This document shows positions 1 to 7,321 of a DNA stretch of 34,421 nt, piece by piece; within the stretch, counting starts at the first letter, position 1; each line of letters begins with the position of its first letter. The position numbers and the translations under genes were made by a program. The DNA is from an uncultured Tessaracoccus sp. (GTDB lineage: Bacteria; Actinomycetota; Actinomycetes; Propionibacteriales; Propionibacteriaceae): NCBI RefSeq assembly GCF_947255005.1, contig NZ_CAMYFI010000024.1:1-34421 (forward strand). The letters are read 5' to 3'. The notes under the pieces were generated by a model, which made no database searches, was not told the origin of the DNA, and worked only from the letters and a program-made list of their open reading frames with translations.

Positions 1-1
1 C

Positions 2-1207
2 GACAGGCACATCGTGCTCGGTGCCCCCGACGTGCTCGCGACGGGCACCGTCGCGCAGCAGGCCGAAGAGATCGGAGCCACGGGCAGGCGCGTGCTGCTG
101 CTGGGACGCGCCGCTCTCCCCGTCGACGACGAGGCCGCGCCGGGCAATGTCGAACCGCTCGCGCTCGTCGTGCTGGACCAACTGGTACGCCCCGACGCCG
201 CCGACACGCTGCGCTACTTCCGCGACGAACGCGTGCAACTCAAGGTGATTTCCGGCGACAATGCGAACTCCGTCGGTGCCGTTACACGCTCGCTGGGCGT
301 CGACCTGGGCGACGTCGTCGATGCCAGAAGCCTCATCGACGCTGACGATGCCGAGTTCGAAGAGACGGTCGAACGTGGCGGGGTGTTCGGGCGAGTCACG
401 CCAGAGCAGAAGCGCCAGATGGTGCAAGCGCTGCAACGGGGTGGGCACCAGGTGGCGATGACGGGGGACGGCGTCAACGACGTGCTGGCGCTCAAGGACG
501 CCGACCTCGGTATCGCGATGGGTTCGGGGGCTTCCGCCACGCGCGGTGTGGCCCAACTGGTACTGCTCGACGACAAGTTCGCCCAGCTCCCCCACGTCGT
601 CGCAGAAGGGCGACGAGTGATTGGCAACATCGAGCGCGTCGCCAAGTTGTTCCTTACCAAGACGATCTACTCGCTCGCCCTGGCGCTCGTCTTCGGCCTC
701 CTCACGGTGCCTTACCCGTTCCAGCCGCTGCACGTGACCGTCGTGGGCTGGTTCACCATCGGCATTCCCGCATTTTTGCTCAGCTTGGCGCCGAACCACG
801 CGCTCGCGAGGCCGGGATTTGTGCGCCGCACACTGTCGCTCGCCATCCCAGCCGGGGTTATCGTCGCCTGCAGCACCGTCGTGACGTATCTGCTGGTGCG
901 CGGACGCGGGCAGGTGGCCGAAGCGCTGCAAACTCAGGCGACGACGGCCGCGCTGATCACGATGATCATGGTGGCCACGTGGGTGTTGTCCGTGGTGGCT
1001 AGGCCATACCAGTGGTGGCGGGCAGGACTCGTCGCGTTCGCCTACGGGTTCTACGGGTTGCTGATCCATCTTCCGTTCAGCCAACGTATCCTGGAGCTCG
1101 ACACCTCAAACATGCGAGCCATGATGCTCGCCTACCTCATCGGCGGCATCGGCATGGCCGCCGTCGAGGTGATGTGGTGGATCCGCGCCGGCGTCCTCGG
1201 AGAGTAG
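2..1207 (+). CDS. CtpE-like P-type cation-transporting ATPase, C-terminal fragment
   Basis: The reading frame is open from base 2, so the gene starts outside the window; 401 residues are visible. The fragment opens in the nucleotide-binding domain (LGAPDVLA, the usual KGAPxxL element). It continues through a SGDNANSVGAV element and then the HAD hinge TGDGVNDVLALKDADLGIA at about residues 154-172, which carries the Mg-binding aspartates. About six hydrophobic segments follow, from the LTKTIYS helix to the end. The hinge and the following ERVAKLFLTKT stretch look most like mycobacterial CtpE, a family linked to calcium uptake; substrate assignment is an inference. The phosphorylated-Asp motif DKTG and the actuator domain lie upstream, so activity cannot be judged. 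The gene ends in TAG and is followed by a compositionally different island. Confidence 0.9.
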   Translation, partial: DRHIVLGAPDVLATGTVAQQAEEIGATGRRVLLLGRAALPVDDEAAPGNVEPLALVVLDQLVRPDAADTLRYFRDERVQLKVISGDNANSVGAVTRSLGVDLGDVVDARSLIDADDAEFEETVERGGVFGRVTPEQKRQMVQALQRGGHQVAMTGDGVNDVLALKDADLGIAMGSGASATRGVAQLVLLDDKFAQLPHVVAEGRRVIGNIERVAKLFLTKTIYSLALALVFGLLTVPYPFQPLHVTVVGWFTIGIPAFLLSLAPNHALARPGFVRRTLSLAIPAGVIVACSTVVTYLLVRGRGQVAEALQTQATTAALITMIMVATWVLSVVARPYQWWRAGLVAFAYGFYGLLIHLPFSQRILELDTSNMRAMMLAYLIGGIGMAAVEVMWWIRAGVLGE

Positions 1208-1355
1208 CTAAGCGCCCTAGCACCCGGATAGTTCAAACGCCTAACAAAGGCATTCATCGACAACATTCGAGTAGTCATCGCACAGCTTTGCGGTGGATTC
1301 GGCTTATCACGTCCTGAGAACTCTCTATAGGCGATATTGTAATCGATTCCATCTA

Positions 1356-1384
1356 TTGACAGCCTGGCACGCCGAGTCTACATT
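1356..1384 (+). promoter_or_regulatory. Strong sigma70-type promoter of the broken secreted-protein gene
   Basis: A perfect -35 box TTGACA (1356-1361) and a -10 box TACATT (1379-1384) are separated by 17 bp. The start codon ATG begins at 1391, only six bases after the -10 box, and no Shine-Dalgarno sequence lies between. The transcript probably starts at or within a base or two of the ATG, giving a leaderless mRNA. It is the closest match to consensus I found in the window. Confidence 0.75.
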
Positions 1385-1390
1385 CTTCCT

Positions 1391-2587
1391 ATGAAACTGA
1401 ACAGTCACCAAAGATTCCCTTGGAGCTGGTTCCTCCCATCTGTGATAACAGTTCTCCTCTGCATCTCGTCGGGGAGTATTCAAGCGCATGCAGATTTCCA
1501 GGCTGCGACCCGCGAGCGCCTTGATGCAATTTCAGAAGCGATTACCCGAGCAGTGGCTGCCGCTGACAACACTCCTGCTCTAACCACTTCCACGCTTCAG
1601 AAGCAGCGTGGCTTCTCGCTGAACCCGATCAACGACGATTACTCGCGTTTCCAAGTTTCATTCAACCCCCCCGATCCGCTCAGGAACGGATCGTGAAGTG
1701 CGCCTTCCGCGACTATCCGTCTCGCTGATGCCTATGAAGGACCCTCAGACGACCACGTCTGTAAGCATCATTGATACAGCGCCCACTCGAACCACTACAA
1801 GTGCGATTCAACCGTTGGAAGAAGGGTTTCGAATCTTACATGTGATGCACTCAGCCTCTGCTCAACATGAATTTAAAGTGGGGTTCCATTCTTCCGGCAC
1901 CATCGAACCAGTACGATTCGAAGATGGTTCATTAGTCCTGCACGCCCCTGACGGAACGTACCTAGGCGACATAGAACCTCCATGGGCGATAGACGCCAAT
2001 GGGTCTCCCGTTCCCACCCGATATCGTTGGGAACATGGAACACTAATTCAAGTAGTAGATCATGATCCTCGACATCACAGGTACCCAATTGTCATCGACC
2101 CGAAATGGACTTACGGATATAACCTTACTGCGATTGGTGCGGCTGGCTATCCAACGCTCGGTGTAAACACTGCCATGGCCATGCGTGAACTACGAAGGTG
2201 CTTCAATTGCTCCTTTCCGATCAAAGGAGCGCCACGGAGTATCCGAAAACCGGCCAGAACATCAACCTCAATGCCTGGCCGCTCCCAGGAGGAACTGTCG
2301 TTCCTGCACCAATACGTGTGTCAGGAACAACTAGCACTGGGTTCAGTTTCGTGGCGAGACAAGGACATTTCGACGGTGCAGGATCGACCATCAGCTTCCG
2401 CTTTTACCACACCTGTTTGGCGAACGCACCGATGCTCCGACTGTCTGTTAAAGCCACTATTACCAAGCATAGGCCATTTCTCGAACGTCAAGTCATCCGT
2501 GCAACGACCTACACAACTTGGTCGAGATTCGTATCAGCCACTGCAGACAATGCGGGAATAAAACAGGGTTATCATGGTAAATGTTGA
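1391..2587 (+). pseudogene. Decayed gene for a secreted actinobacterial protein (signal peptide, conserved middle domain, C-terminal domain)
   Basis: Three pieces on the same strand read as one protein. Piece 1 (1391-1693) has a signal peptide: basic start, hydrophobic core to about residue 30, and an AHA-type cleavage site near residues 32-34. Piece 2, in another frame (about 1760-2230), carries a module I recall from many actinobacterial secreted proteins: FRILHVMHSA, an EPPWAIDANGSPVPTRY stretch, then QVVDHDPRHHRYPIVIDP. It ends in CFNCSFPIKGAP. Piece 3 (about 2235-2587), back in the first frame, continues with YPKTGQNINLNAWPLPGG, GHFDGAGSTISFRFY and a C-terminal helix. Lesions are a TGA at 1694-1696, a frame change between 1672 and about 1770, and an opposite change near 2230-2245. 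After the TGA the original frame still gives a sensible peptide (ATIRLADAYEGPSDDHV), so TGA is probably a true nonsense mutation. The function is unknown. Base composition is visibly less GC-rich than the neighbours, suggesting transfer. Sequencing error is an alternative cause for the shifts. Confidence 0.7.
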
Positions 2588-2858
2588 ACTGACGCGGCCT
2601 CGTATCGTAGCATTATTGGTTATCGCCTGCCTCTGGGTGGCGGTGGAACTTACGCAAGTTTCGCTCGCCTACAGCCGGCTTCTGGAGCCCTCGGGCTGGT
2701 CTGCGGAAGCATGGGTATGGTCGGTGCTCTTGTGGGTGGTGATATTTGCCGTGGGAACAGCCGCACTGTGGTTTACGCGTCGCTGGCCGTGGATGCTAAT
2801 GCTGCCCTTGCACGCTCTTCTGCTGTTTTTCGCCGCTGTTTCGCCGTGGGCTTGGTGA
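2574..2858 (+). CDS. Small three-helix membrane protein, partner of the broken secreted protein
   Basis: This 94-residue protein has three predicted membrane helices (about residues 10-32, 46-66 and 71-91), a short charged N-terminus and almost no soluble part. The ATG overlaps the last 14 nt of the preceding decayed gene, so the two were probably translationally coupled. I know no named family for it. A secreted protein followed at once by a small overlapping membrane protein resembles bacteriocin-immunity or toxin-protection pairs; this is inference from layout only. The frame is intact although the partner is broken, as expected if protection outlives the effector. A strong hairpin follows at 2880-2925. 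Confidence 0.6.
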   Translation: MVNVELTRPRIVALLVIACLWVAVELTQVSLAYSRLLEPSGWSAEAWVWSVLLWVVIFAVGTAALWFTRRWPWMLMLPLHALLLFFAAVSPWAW

Positions 2859-2879
2859 ACGTTCACCGCTGAGGTTGCC

Positions 2880-2925
2880 CGGCGCAGGGCACGCTACCTG
2901 ATGAGGAATAGCGTGCCCTGCGCCG
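2880..2925. terminator. Long GC-rich hairpin between convergent genes
   Basis: A perfect 16-bp inverted repeat (2880-2895 with 2910-2925) encloses a 14-nt loop. It sits between the stop of the small membrane protein (+) and the stop of ppdK (-). Neither side has a clear T run, so it would act as a U-less, bidirectional terminator of the kind common in actinobacteria. Confidence 0.75.
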
Positions 2926-2941
2926 CAAGCGACATCGAATC

Positions 2942-5584
2942 TTACCGCTGGTCAAGCACCGCCTTGGCGGCCGCAAAACGAGCGATCGGCACGCGGAATG
3001 GCGAGCAGGAGACGTAGTCGAGCCCGACTCGGTTGAAGAACTCAATCGACGCGGGGTCACCGCCGTGCTCACCACACACGCCCGTCTTGAGCTCCGGCTT
3101 TGTGCTGCGCCCCTTCTTCACGCCAATCTCGACGAGCTGTCCGACGCCGTCGACGTCGATGCTCTCGAACGGGTTCTGCTCGAGTACGTGATCGATCACG
3201 TACTGGGCGAGGAACCCGTTCTCGGCGTCATCCCGGGAGATGCCGATACCGGTCTGCGTGAGGTCGTTGGTACCGAAGCTGAAGAAGTCGGCTTCCTCGG
3301 CGATCTCGTCGGCAGTCAGCGCCGCTCTCGGCAGCTCGATCATAGTGCCGATCTTCACCTCGATGCCGGAGTCTCCGATTTCCTCGGCGACGGCACGCTC
3401 GACGATCTCCCGCTGGAACTTCAGCTCCTGCCGCAGCGCGACGAGCGGGATCATGATTTCTACCCCGACGGTGTCGCCCTCCCGCTCCTTCACCGCAATC
3501 GCGGCACGGATGATGGCTCTCGCCTGCATGTCCGGGATCTCCGGGTACAGCATCGCGAGGCGGCATCCGCGAGTGCCAAGCATCGGGTTCTGTTCGTGGA
3601 GGCGTTTGACCTGCGCGAGCGTCTGCCGTGCCGCATCGAGAGCGTCTTCGTCCTCGCCAGTGAGCTCGAGGCGCTGCACCAGCAGCGACTGCTCGACGAG
3701 GTTGGGCAGGAATTCGTGCAGTGGCGGGTCGAGCAGCCGCACTGTGACGGGCAGGCCCTTCATCGCGGTAAAGATGCTCTCGAAGTCTTGCTGCTGCATC
3801 GGCAGAATCTCGGCCAGTGCATCGGCGCGAGCCTCTGGGGTGTCTGCGAGAATCATACGTCGCACCGCAGGCAAGCGGTCGCTCGCCATGAACATGTGCT
3901 CCGTGCGGCACAGGCCAATGCCTTCCGCGCCCAGTTCCCTCGCCTTCGTTGCATCCTCGAAGTTATCTGCATTGGCACGCACGCCGAGGCGACGGATCTC
4001 GTCGGCCCACGCGACGACGTTTTGGAAGTCCTCGTTGATCTGCGGCGGAACCAGTTCGATGGCCTCGCCGTAGATGTTGCCTGTCGACCCGTCAATGGTA
4101 ATGACGTCGCCCTCGGCGAAGACGTGTTCGCCGATGGTGAGCTTCTTTCCAGCCGCGTCAATCTTGATGCCTGATGCGCCTGCCACACAGGGCTTGCCCA
4201 TACCGCGAGCCACCACGGCCGCATGCGACGTCATGCCGCCGTGCGCGGTGAGCACGCCCTGCGCCACGATGACGCCGTGGATGTCGTCGGGTGTGGTTTC
4301 GTAACGCACCAATACGACGGGTTCACCGCGCTCGCCGCGTTCGGCGGCGACATCCGCGTCGAAGACGACCTCACCGACACCAGCACCTGGTGAAGCGGGC
4401 AGGCCCTTGGCGACGGGCTGCTTGCCGTGCTCGGGGTCGATACCGGGGTGCAGGAGCTGATCGAGTTGCCGCGGTTCGATGCGCTGCAGGGCTTCTTCCT
4501 TGGTGATGAGGCCCTCGGCGACGAGGTCCGAAGCCACCTTGAGCGCAGCGGCGGCGGTGCGCTTACCGTTGCGGGTTTGCAGCATGAACAGCTTGCCGTC
4601 TTCGACAGTGAACTCGATGTCCTGCATGTCGCGGTAGTGCTGCTCAAGCTTGTGCATCGTCTGGACGAGCTGCTCGTACGCATCGGGCAGTACTTCCTGC
4701 ATCTCGTGGAGCGGGCGGGGTGTGCGGATGCCAGCGACGACATCCTCACCCTGCGCGTTCACGAGGAACTCGCCATACAGCGCCTTCTCACCCGTCGATG
4801 GGTTCCTGGTGAAGCACACGCCCGTGGCGGAAGTGTCGCCGCGGTTACCAAACACCATCTGCTGCACGTTGACCGCCGTGCCGAGTTCGGCGGAGATACC
4901 GTTCGCGCGACGGTACACGTCGGCTCTGGGGTTGAGCCACGACTTAAACACGGCGTTGACCGCGCGGTGGAGTTGCTCACGGGGGTCACTCGCCCATTCT
5001 CCGCCCAGATGCTCGACGGAGATCTCCTTGAACGTGCGCACCAAGCCCTTGAGATCGTCGGCGGTCAGATCCGTGTCTTGTGACACGCCACGCTGCATCT
5101 TGAGCTGCGTCAGTGCGTCCTCGTAGGCGTGCGCGGGCACACCCTCGACGACCTCGCCGTACATCTGGATGAAGCGCCGGTAGCAGTCCCAAGCGAACCG
5201 CTCGTTTCCAGCTTCAGCAGCGATGGCGTCGACGGACTCGTCGGAGATACCGAGGTTCAAGATGGTGTCCATCATGCCGGGCATCGAGAACACCGCACCG
5301 GAGCGGACCGACACGAGCAACGGTTTCTCGCCAGACCCGAGTTTGCGGCCGGTGCGCTCTTCGAGCCGCTCGAGCGCTGCGTCGATGTCTCCGGCGAGGC
5401 GCTCCGGCCACTCACCGCCGCGTTTCATCGTCTCCACGCACGCGGTGGTGCTGACGGTGAACAGATCTGGGACGGTGATCCCGATGCGGTTCATCTCCGC
5501 AACGTTGGCTCCCTTGCCGCCCAGCAGCGACTTCATCTCGGCATTGCCGTCCGCAAGATCGTAGATGTAACGATCGTCACTCAT
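2942..5584 (-). CDS. ppdK: Pyruvate, phosphate dikinase
   Basis: This enzyme interconverts pyruvate + ATP + Pi with PEP + AMP + PPi, in the cytoplasm. The 880-residue length is normal. The N-terminal ATP-grasp part shows GGKGANVAEM (22-31) and SVRSGAVFSMPGMMDT (92-107). The central phosphohistidine domain has GGMTSHAAVVARGMG (449-463), so His454 is the phosphocarrier and Thr452 the expected regulatory phosphorylation site. The C-terminal PEP/pyruvate barrel has GLCRTEHMF (557-565), GTMIELPRA (746-754) and CGEHGGDP (837-844), with the catalytic Cys837. The ATG is preceded by GGAG about nine bases upstream. Its dedicated regulator lies directly upstream on the same strand, 113 bp away. Its PPi product or substrate links it to the membrane pyrophosphatase at 7322-9814. 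Confidence 0.97.
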   Translation of the reverse strand: MSDDRYIYDLADGNAEMKSLLGGKGANVAEMNRIGITVPDLFTVSTTACVETMKRGGEWPERLAGDIDAALERLEERTGRKLGSGEKPLLVSVRSGAVFSMPGMMDTILNLGISDESVDAIAAEAGNERFAWDCYRRFIQMYGEVVEGVPAHAYEDALTQLKMQRGVSQDTDLTADDLKGLVRTFKEISVEHLGGEWASDPREQLHRAVNAVFKSWLNPRADVYRRANGISAELGTAVNVQQMVFGNRGDTSATGVCFTRNPSTGEKALYGEFLVNAQGEDVVAGIRTPRPLHEMQEVLPDAYEQLVQTMHKLEQHYRDMQDIEFTVEDGKLFMLQTRNGKRTAAAALKVASDLVAEGLITKEEALQRIEPRQLDQLLHPGIDPEHGKQPVAKGLPASPGAGVGEVVFDADVAAERGERGEPVVLVRYETTPDDIHGVIVAQGVLTAHGGMTSHAAVVARGMGKPCVAGASGIKIDAAGKKLTIGEHVFAEGDVITIDGSTGNIYGEAIELVPPQINEDFQNVVAWADEIRRLGVRANADNFEDATKARELGAEGIGLCRTEHMFMASDRLPAVRRMILADTPEARADALAEILPMQQQDFESIFTAMKGLPVTVRLLDPPLHEFLPNLVEQSLLVQRLELTGEDEDALDAARQTLAQVKRLHEQNPMLGTRGCRLAMLYPEIPDMQARAIIRAAIAVKEREGDTVGVEIMIPLVALRQELKFQREIVERAVAEEIGDSGIEVKIGTMIELPRAALTADEIAEEADFFSFGTNDLTQTGIGISRDDAENGFLAQYVIDHVLEQNPFESIDVDGVGQLVEIGVKKGRSTKPELKTGVCGEHGGDPASIEFFNRVGLDYVSCSPFRVPIARFAAAKAVLDQR

Positions 5585-5630
5585 TGGTCAAGACTCCTTC
5601 GACTCGCCCTGGAGCTTCTTTGCTCAGTTC

Positions 5631-5659
5631 AATCTCCAGAGTACTCAGTGCATTGTCAA
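5631..5659 (-). promoter_or_regulatory. Candidate ppdK promoter
   Basis: On the minus strand a perfect -35 TTGACA (5654-5659) is followed, after 17 bp, by GAGATT (5631-5636), a weak -10 (three of six). The predicted start gives a leader of about 40 nt that includes the ppdK ribosome-binding site. It suggests ppdK can be transcribed apart from the upstream regulator gene. Confidence 0.45.
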
Positions 5660-5697
5660 CACACGCATTCGGGTTTGTGTTTCTCAACGTCAGGAAC

Positions 5698-6582
5698 TCA
5701 CGCGCCTGCGCCACGCGCCGCGCAGCGCACACCTGGCGGCTGGCGGAGTACGCCGCCAAGGCGTCGGGCGCGCGAAGAGACGAGATCGACGATGCGGCTT
5801 GCATTCTCCTCCAGCGCAACGCCGGTGGTGTTGAGCACCGGGCAGCCGAGATCGCGCATCGTTTGCCCCACCTCGTCGAGCTCGTCGTAGATGTGCGCGA
5901 GATCGGCATAGCCGTCTCGGTTGCCGAAGCCGCCCATGCTGCGGACCCGTTGATTTCGAATGCTTTGGAGCCGGTCGGCATCCATCGTGAGGCCAATGAT
6001 GCGCCATCGCTCGACGCTGAACAGCTCGGATGGGGGCGTAATGCCTGGCACGAGGGGCACGTTGGCAGCTTTGTACCCGAGGTAGCCGAGATAGATCGAC
6101 AGCGGCGTCTTGCCTGCTCGCGATGGGCCGATGAGCACGATGTCGGCTTCGCGGAGCTGTTCGGGGACCGACCCGTCGTCGTTGCGGACTGCGAAGTCCA
6201 TGGCGCTGACGCGGGTGAAGTAGTCAGCTTCCACCCCGACGGGGCGTCGCATCACTTCTTCAGCGCGCTCACCGCTGGCTTGCTCGATGGCGGCGATGGA
6301 ATCAGTCATCAGATCCGCATGAGGCAGGTCGTAGTCGTTGCAAAAACGCTCGACGAGGTCCGCCATCGAGGGCTTGACGAGCGTGAACAGCACGACGATG
6401 GGGCGCTCTAGTGGCAGTTCCGCAAGCGCCGTCTCGACGTGCTCTTTCTGACTGACTCGGCGGTGGCGCACTATTTCGATGTGTTGATCGGGGAACTGCG
6501 CCAGTGCGGCACGGGCGATGCGCGCTCCGGTCTCCCCCGTGGAATCAGCGATGATATGAATTTCGAGCGGCTCCGTCGACAT
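5698..6582 (-). CDS. PPDK regulatory protein, bifunctional kinase/pyrophosphorylase (DUF299)
   Basis: Proteins of this family switch pyruvate phosphate dikinase (or PEP synthase) off by ADP-dependent phosphorylation of the Thr next to the catalytic His, and on by Pi-dependent removal that makes PPi. The 294-residue product starts with IADSTGETG (11-19), the family's N-terminal hallmark. It has the P-loop GPSRAGKT (152-159) followed by PLSIYLGYLGYKAANVPLV, and ends in the usual NTTG...ENA segment. About 20 residues after RRLGG (272-276) look like an extra tail. I chose the ATG at 6582 because the family begins just before IADS; the longer upstream open frame is not family-like. No Shine-Dalgarno is visible, but TAGTGT lies exactly 7 nt before the ATG, suggesting a leaderless mRNA. 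The ppdK neighbourhood indicates PPDK rather than PEP synthase as the target. Confidence 0.93.
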   Translation of the reverse strand: MSTEPLEIHIIADSTGETGARIARAALAQFPDQHIEIVRHRRVSQKEHVETALAELPLERPIVVLFTLVKPSMADLVERFCNDYDLPHADLMTDSIAAIEQASGERAEEVMRRPVGVEADYFTRVSAMDFAVRNDDGSVPEQLREADIVLIGPSRAGKTPLSIYLGYLGYKAANVPLVPGITPPSELFSVERWRIIGLTMDADRLQSIRNQRVRSMGGFGNRDGYADLAHIYDELDEVGQTMRDLGCPVLNTTGVALEENASRIVDLVSSRARRLGGVLRQPPGVRCAARGAGA

Positions 6583-6635
6583 GCAAGCCACACTATCGGG
6601 GCCAGGATGACCTGAGGCACGTTTATGCTCGATAC

Positions 6636-6756
6636 ATGCCAGAAAGAAGGCCTGCCGCCTGCAAGTTCCCTTCGGTATGCAGGGAAGGTGCTCACGCTGA
6701 CAGGAGGATTCACGCTTCCCGACATAGCTGACGCACTGAAGGATGCCAGAAAGAAG
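6636..6756 (+). repeat. Pair of 14-nt direct repeats
   Basis: The 14-mer ATGCCAGAAAGAAG occurs at 6636-6649 and again at 6743-6756, 107 bp apart. That offset is not a multiple of three. Both copies lie in the 250-bp non-coding stretch between the DUF299 gene and the next membrane protein. The role is unknown. They may mark a small deletion or duplication event or a binding site. Confidence 0.5.
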
Positions 6757-6832
6757 TGTTCCAGCCCTATGGGCGACCTCAACGCCGTGTCGTGGGGCCA
6801 GCCAACTACAGACGCCGTTTGGAGTTGATAAC

Positions 6833-7207
6833 GTGACCAACCGCACGTTCCTCGAGTCTTTGATGCTCGTCGGCGCAGTCATGCTCACGCTCAGCATCGG
6901 GCTCGCCATCACTCTCAGCCCCTGGTTTCTCGGGCTAGCCCTCGGAGCGCCGCTTGCACTCGTCGGCCTCGCTGCCATCCTCCAGTCGGCAACGAAACTG
7001 CGAACGCGTGCCAATTTGAATGCCGAGGTACCAGGGCCACCACCCAGTGTGATTGCTTCCCTCGCCGGACTGCTCGCACTAGCCGTACCGGTAGTCGTCC
7101 ACGTGAAAGTCGGAATCCTCTCGTCTCCAGCGAGCGTGGCACTGCTCATCGCCTCCGCCCTGGTGGTGGTCGCAGCAGCAGTATTGGCCATTCGCTGGTC
7201 GCGCTGA
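6833..7207 (+). CDS. Small four-helix membrane protein, unknown function
   Basis: The 124-residue product has four hydrophobic segments (about 8-30, 31-49, 70-91 and 99-120). A short polar loop around residues 50-69 contains KLRTRANLN. I do not recognise the family. The open frame extends further upstream, but I place the start at GTG 6833 because GGAG lies eight bases before it and the hydrophobic region starts just after it. It precedes hppA by 114 bp on the same strand. The sequence does not show whether the two are linked. Confidence 0.65.
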   Translation: MTNRTFLESLMLVGAVMLTLSIGLAITLSPWFLGLALGAPLALVGLAAILQSATKLRTRANLNAEVPGPPPSVIASLAGLLALAVPVVVHVKVGILSSPASVALLIASALVVVAAAVLAIRWSR

Positions 7208-7271
7208 CCCGCTTCGAGCTGGTACGCCTCGGCTCGGTCTGGGGGCCGACAACGCTTCCCACTACCCGGTG

Positions 7272-7321
7272 TAGTATCGGGAACAGGCAGAACCCCTGCC
7301 ACGACCTCATTCAAGGAAGAA
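7272..7321 (+). promoter_or_regulatory. hppA leader: -10-like box and ribosome-binding site
   Basis: TAGTAT at 7272-7277 is a fair -10 box (four of six), but no good -35 is present at 16-18 bp. The ribosome-binding site AAGGA (7313-7317) is four bases before GTG 7322 and sixteen before ATG 7334. This spacing is why the GTG is preferred as the hppA start. Confidence 0.35.

Noticed and set aside
1666..1672. C7 tract as a phase-variation switch
   Set aside because: The gene has at least one further frame change near 2230-2245 and an apparent nonsense codon, so a single-tract switch would not restore it.
3065..4174. 369-residue plus-strand open frame inside ppdK
   Set aside because: It is the complement of highly conserved ppdK sequence; its composition and lack of a ribosome-binding site mark it as a shadow.
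6625..6828. 67-residue plus-strand open frame before the small membrane gene
   Set aside because: It has no ribosome-binding site, no recognisable domain and contains the out-of-phase 14-nt repeats. Its stop lies at the ribosome-binding site of the next gene, so a leader peptide cannot be excluded, but I see no positive support.
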